DNA from: an uncultured Cohaesibacter sp.
GTDB lineage: Bacteria; Pseudomonadota; Alphaproteobacteria; Rhizobiales; Cohaesibacteraceae
Direction: 5' to 3'
Length of the DNA: 64,000 bases
Assembly: GCF_963662805.1 (NCBI RefSeq)
Contig: NZ_OY759857.1
Coordinates: 1 to 64,000, forward strand
The notes beneath the pieces were generated by a model. It worked only from the letters and a program-made list of their open reading frames with translations. It was not told the origin of the DNA and ran no database searches. Shown here in pieces: positions 61,723 through 64,000 of this stretch. Numbering within the stretch: the stretch's first letter is position 1; each line of letters starts with the position of its first letter. The position numbers and the translations under genes are program-made.

Positions 61723-62343
61723 TCCGGCGTCCGCCGCTCCGCCTCGTGCGAGATGGAGGAAGGGCCAGAAGGCCCCTGAAAAGATGAGTTGAAGGCTTTG
61801 TTGCCGGGGATTGGGATACCAGTCTCCGGCAAAATAGTATCAGTCGGCTGTGTGACACTTGTAACGGAACCGGCGAGGCTGTTGCAGCAAAACCTCCCCT
61901 TAAGGCGAAGTTCTGGAATATGGCAGCGCTGCCTCCTTAACCTAAAGGTCAGACACGATCTGGGGTAATAACGGCTATGCGCAAATTGCAGGACGCAATT
62001 CTTGCCACTTTTGACAGGCGGTTGATCTATACCCTGCTACAAACGTGATGATTGAATGAGTAGAAAACTGTGAAATTATTGAAAAGAAAATCAACAGAAA
62101 TTGGAATCTATCTTGATATAGATAGGAGAATGTTAATATAAATTGCGTGAGAATGGAACGCAAAAAAGCAATGAGATTTCTGCATTGCTGCAATGCGGTT
62201 CATCCGACAGCGACGCAGAAAGTCATTGAGATTTCGGGGGATAGCTTGGCTGCCCCGGCGTAAATCATACTTTTGCTAAAGGCATGGCGTTAAACTGCGA
62301 TCAATAGATGAAACCAACAATGGCAATAAAGAGAGTAGAAGCC
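61723..62343. other. Intergenic region with an AT-rich core
   Basis: The right half (about 61990-62230) is clearly AT-richer than its surroundings. CTATCT and AGATAG at about 62106-62123 make a short stem. No gene is supported; a promoter for the 52-residue protein is likely here. Confidence 0.4.
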
Positions 62344-62502
62344 ATGGCTGAACAGTCTAAAAGTGCACCAGCTGCCCAAGACCTGCTGGAAAAAGAATAC
62401 CACGAAATCGGCATCGAAGCGATCGCAGCAGCTTGCTGCGTGAAGAAAGCATATCAGCAGAAGAAGCATGCTGACTATGATCCGCATGTGGAAGATTATT
62501 GA
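62344..62502 (+). CDS. 52-residue protein of unknown function
   Basis: From ATG 62344 the frame gives a small soluble protein with a Gln/Ala-rich start, an acidic helix (DLLEKEYHEIGIEAIAAA), a Cys-Cys pair (ACCVKKAY) and a charged end (QQKKHADYDPHVEDY). A GAG-rich purine stretch lies ahead as a modest ribosome site. It is set off from the AT-rich DNA upstream by normal codon composition, which supports it. ATG 62308 is another start. Its role is unknown. Confidence 0.5.
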   Translation: MAEQSKSAPAAQDLLEKEYHEIGIEAIAAACCVKKAYQQKKHADYDPHVEDY

Positions 62503-62708
62503 TCACTGCTGTTGATCGACTGACAATAGACAGGCGCTCTTCACTCTGTCCGGGATAGCGCTTGGAATGTGCAAGTGAGTGGCCTTCTTCTGCTTGCGAC
62601 GCAAGAGACCTGAAAAGGGTGAGCCATTTTCGGCGGTTCGACCACACGGTCACCGTGCCACAGTCGAAGACACTCTGATCCGGAGCTGGATCACATTCAG
62701 TTCGAAAC

Positions 62709-62744
62709 AAAAAAAACGCATGTCCTTGGGCATGCGTTTTTTGT
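62709..62744. terminator. Bidirectional terminator before the LysE gene end
   Basis: AAAACGCATG and CATGCGTTTT form a perfect 10-bp stem with an 8-base loop, with A-run and T-run on the two sides, so it can work for both strands. Confidence 0.88.
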
Positions 62745-62790
62745 TTGTGGCATCTCCATTCGCCTTGGCACGTCGCCACAATCAGGCCCG

Positions 62791-63415
62791 TCAAATCACC
62801 CCTTGCAACAGCGACAGTGCCAACAACCACATCACGATGCCGATGGTAAAATCCAGAATACGCCAAGCGATGGGTTTTTCGAACAGGGGTGTCAGGATGC
62901 GGGCCCCATAGCCGAGAGCGAAGAACCACACGAAGCTTGCCATCATGGCCCCCAGTGCAAAGATCCATTGCTGGGCATGGGGCCACTGGGCCGACAGGCT
63001 CCCCACTAGCAACACCGTATCAAGATAGACATGCGGATTGAGATAGGTGAAGGCGAGGACAGTCAGCAAGGCCCGCTTGAGGCTGACACCCTCAGCCTTG
63101 CCCACGTGCATTTCCTCTGAATTGAGTGCGCGCCGAAAGGCCTTGAGGCCATAGATGGCCAAAAACAGGAACCCGGCCCAAGTGATGATCGTCAGCAGCA
63201 TCTGCGATTGCCGCACGAGCGCACCCATCCCGGCAACTCCGGCTGCAATCAGCAGGGCATCAGAGAAGGAGCAGACCAGAACAATCGGCAGCACATGCTG
63301 GCGCTGCAGCCCAAGACGTAGCACGAAGGCATTTTTGCGCGCCGATTGCGATAATCAGCGAGGCACCAAGAAAGAAGCCCTGTGTGAGAGGGGCAAAAAC
63401 GTTCGCAATGACCAT
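62791..63415 (-). pseudogene. LysE/ArgO family amino-acid exporter, frameshifted
   Basis: The minus strand encodes a membrane exporter of the LysE/ArgO type. The start at 63415 gives FAPLTQGFFLGASLIIAIGAQ, the typical first helix, and then the frame breaks. Reading one base shorter in the run of five T (63332-63336 on the plus strand) gives GAQNAFVLRLGLQRQHVLPI and continues to the end with SDALLIAAGVAGMGALV and YLNPHVYLDTVLLVG. Thus a single extra base in a homopolymer splits an otherwise intact gene of about 207 residues. It would export lysine, arginine or similar compounds. Confidence 0.85.
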
Positions 63416-63549
63416 GAAAGACCGCCTGAATGCCGTAATTAAGAGCGAGGGGAAGCTTTGGGGAAGGAAGGACTGTCTGTGAGCATTTGTAAGTGAATGC
63501 GAGGGGAAGTCAACATCCCTGCGGCGATCAGGCGCGATGGATAGGATCC

Positions 63550-64000
63550 CTAGTCGAACAGGCGCCCGGACGGATCGGACAGCTTGTAGGTGATACCGTC
63601 CTCAAAGCCGATTTCCACCCATTGATGACCGGCAGAATCCCTCTGAACGACAAAGTCCCTTATGGGGCGGGCGGGCAAGGGAATGCTGGCAAGTCGCGAA
63701 AGCGAGATGGCATCAAGCACCAACAGGTTGGCTTGCGTTGCGTCCGGAATGATGATTCGGCGCTCCTCTCCTGAGGAGAGAACTGCCGTCAGGCCGAGCG
63801 CCCGATTGCCGATGGAGTGGTTGGAAAAGCCGGTGGCACTCAGCACCGGCTCCAGCCTTCCTTTCGCGAAGCGCCAGATCTGCAACTGACCCCCGATATG
63901 GGGCGTCCGAACCAGGCCGATGACCGGTCGCCCGGAGCCATCGAGATCGGCAATGATGGACGGGTTGAGCCAGCGATTGGGCTGGCCAATGGGCGGCAAT
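63550..64000 (-). CDS. C-terminal part of a probable FG-GAP/VCBS repeat protein
   Basis: The frame runs off the right edge, so only the last 150 or so codons are seen. The sequence NPSIIADLDGSGRPVIGLVRTPHIGG has the DLDGSG calcium-binding type loop common in FG-GAP/VCBS beta-propeller repeats, followed by beta-rich blades (LQIWRF, RRIIIPDATQANLLVLDA). It is probably an exported repeat protein, but the N-terminus is outside the window. Confidence 0.65.
   Translation of the reverse strand, partial: LPPIGQPNRWLNPSIIADLDGSGRPVIGLVRTPHIGGQLQIWRFAKGRLEPVLSATGFSNHSIGNRALGLTAVLSSGEERRIIIPDATQANLLVLDAISLSRLASIPLPARPIRDFVVQRDSAGHQWVEIGFEDGITYKLSDPSGRLFD

Overview
The window looks like part of the chromosome of an alphaproteobacterium, most likely a marine-type member of the Hyphomicrobiales (Rhizobiales). 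The reasons are a separate Fo-only ATP synthase operon (atpI-atpB-atpE-atpF'-atpF with no F1 genes behind it), a FabI/AroC pair near each other, a TtlyA/SAM RNA methyltransferase/DXS neighbourhood, a BON-OmpA protein followed by a membrane-anchored helix-hairpin-helix protein, and an Lrp-type regulator divergent from alanine dehydrogenase. A genus such as Cohaesibacter is possible but cannot be fixed from the sequence alone. I see no rRNA, tRNA, CRISPR array, phage or insertion sequence; nearly everything is ordinary chromosomal coding sequence, mostly single genes or short operons separated by clear hairpin terminators.

Layout. 0-10 kb: a multiply frameshifted FAD-linked oxidase at the left edge, a TetR regulator, fabI, a histidine phosphatase, a secreted protein of unknown function, aroC, a PepSY membrane protein and a bacterial ceramidase-like membrane protein. 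9.5-20 kb: a coupled pair of YeeE/YedE sulfur-transport half proteins with a perfect palindrome in front, a GFA-type zinc protein, a secreted delta-class carbonic anhydrase, an acidic Pro/Gly-rich protein, an OmpR/EnvZ-type two-component system, Lrp and ald, small secreted and SRPBCC proteins, and two paralogous small membrane proteins. 20-31 kb: deaminase, RNA methyltransferase, a FecR-domain membrane protein, purD, ubiA, tlyA, a 55-residue membrane protein, SCO protein, VOC protein, DUF4189 protein and dxs. 31-40 kb: lrgA-lrgB, glutaminase, M42 peptidase, DnaJ-like protein, GNAT, YbaK, HAD hydrolase, a 41-residue Cys-tailed peptide, cytochrome b561, MarR and a YcaQ-type protein.

40-56 kb: the OmpA/BON - 32-residue membrane peptide - double-HhH protein operon, a VOC protein, a Tat-exported 5'-nucleotidase-like enzyme, an M15 peptidase, mscL, a Sua5/YrdC protein, a long acyl-CoA dehydrogenase with palindromic operator-like sites, a DUF2066 protein and a pair of M16 peptidases. 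56-64 kb: the Fo ATP synthase operon, another VOC protein, an unrecognised 254-residue protein, a frameshifted acuI-type reductase, a 52-residue protein, a frameshifted LysE exporter and the 3' end of a probable repeat protein that runs off the window.

Themes that link the genes are respiration and energy (Fo ATP synthase, UbiA, SCO, cytochrome b561), envelope maintenance (OmpA/BON, M15, M16 pair, LrgAB, MscL, FecR) and amino-acid/acyl metabolism (Ald, GlsA, acyl-CoA dehydrogenase, AcuI). I see no obvious novel defence or biosynthetic system. The most interesting structure is the OmpA/BON - micropeptide - HhH operon, which could join the cell envelope to DNA. Three genes carry single-base frameshifts, two of them in homopolymer runs, so draft-sequence error is a real possibility there.
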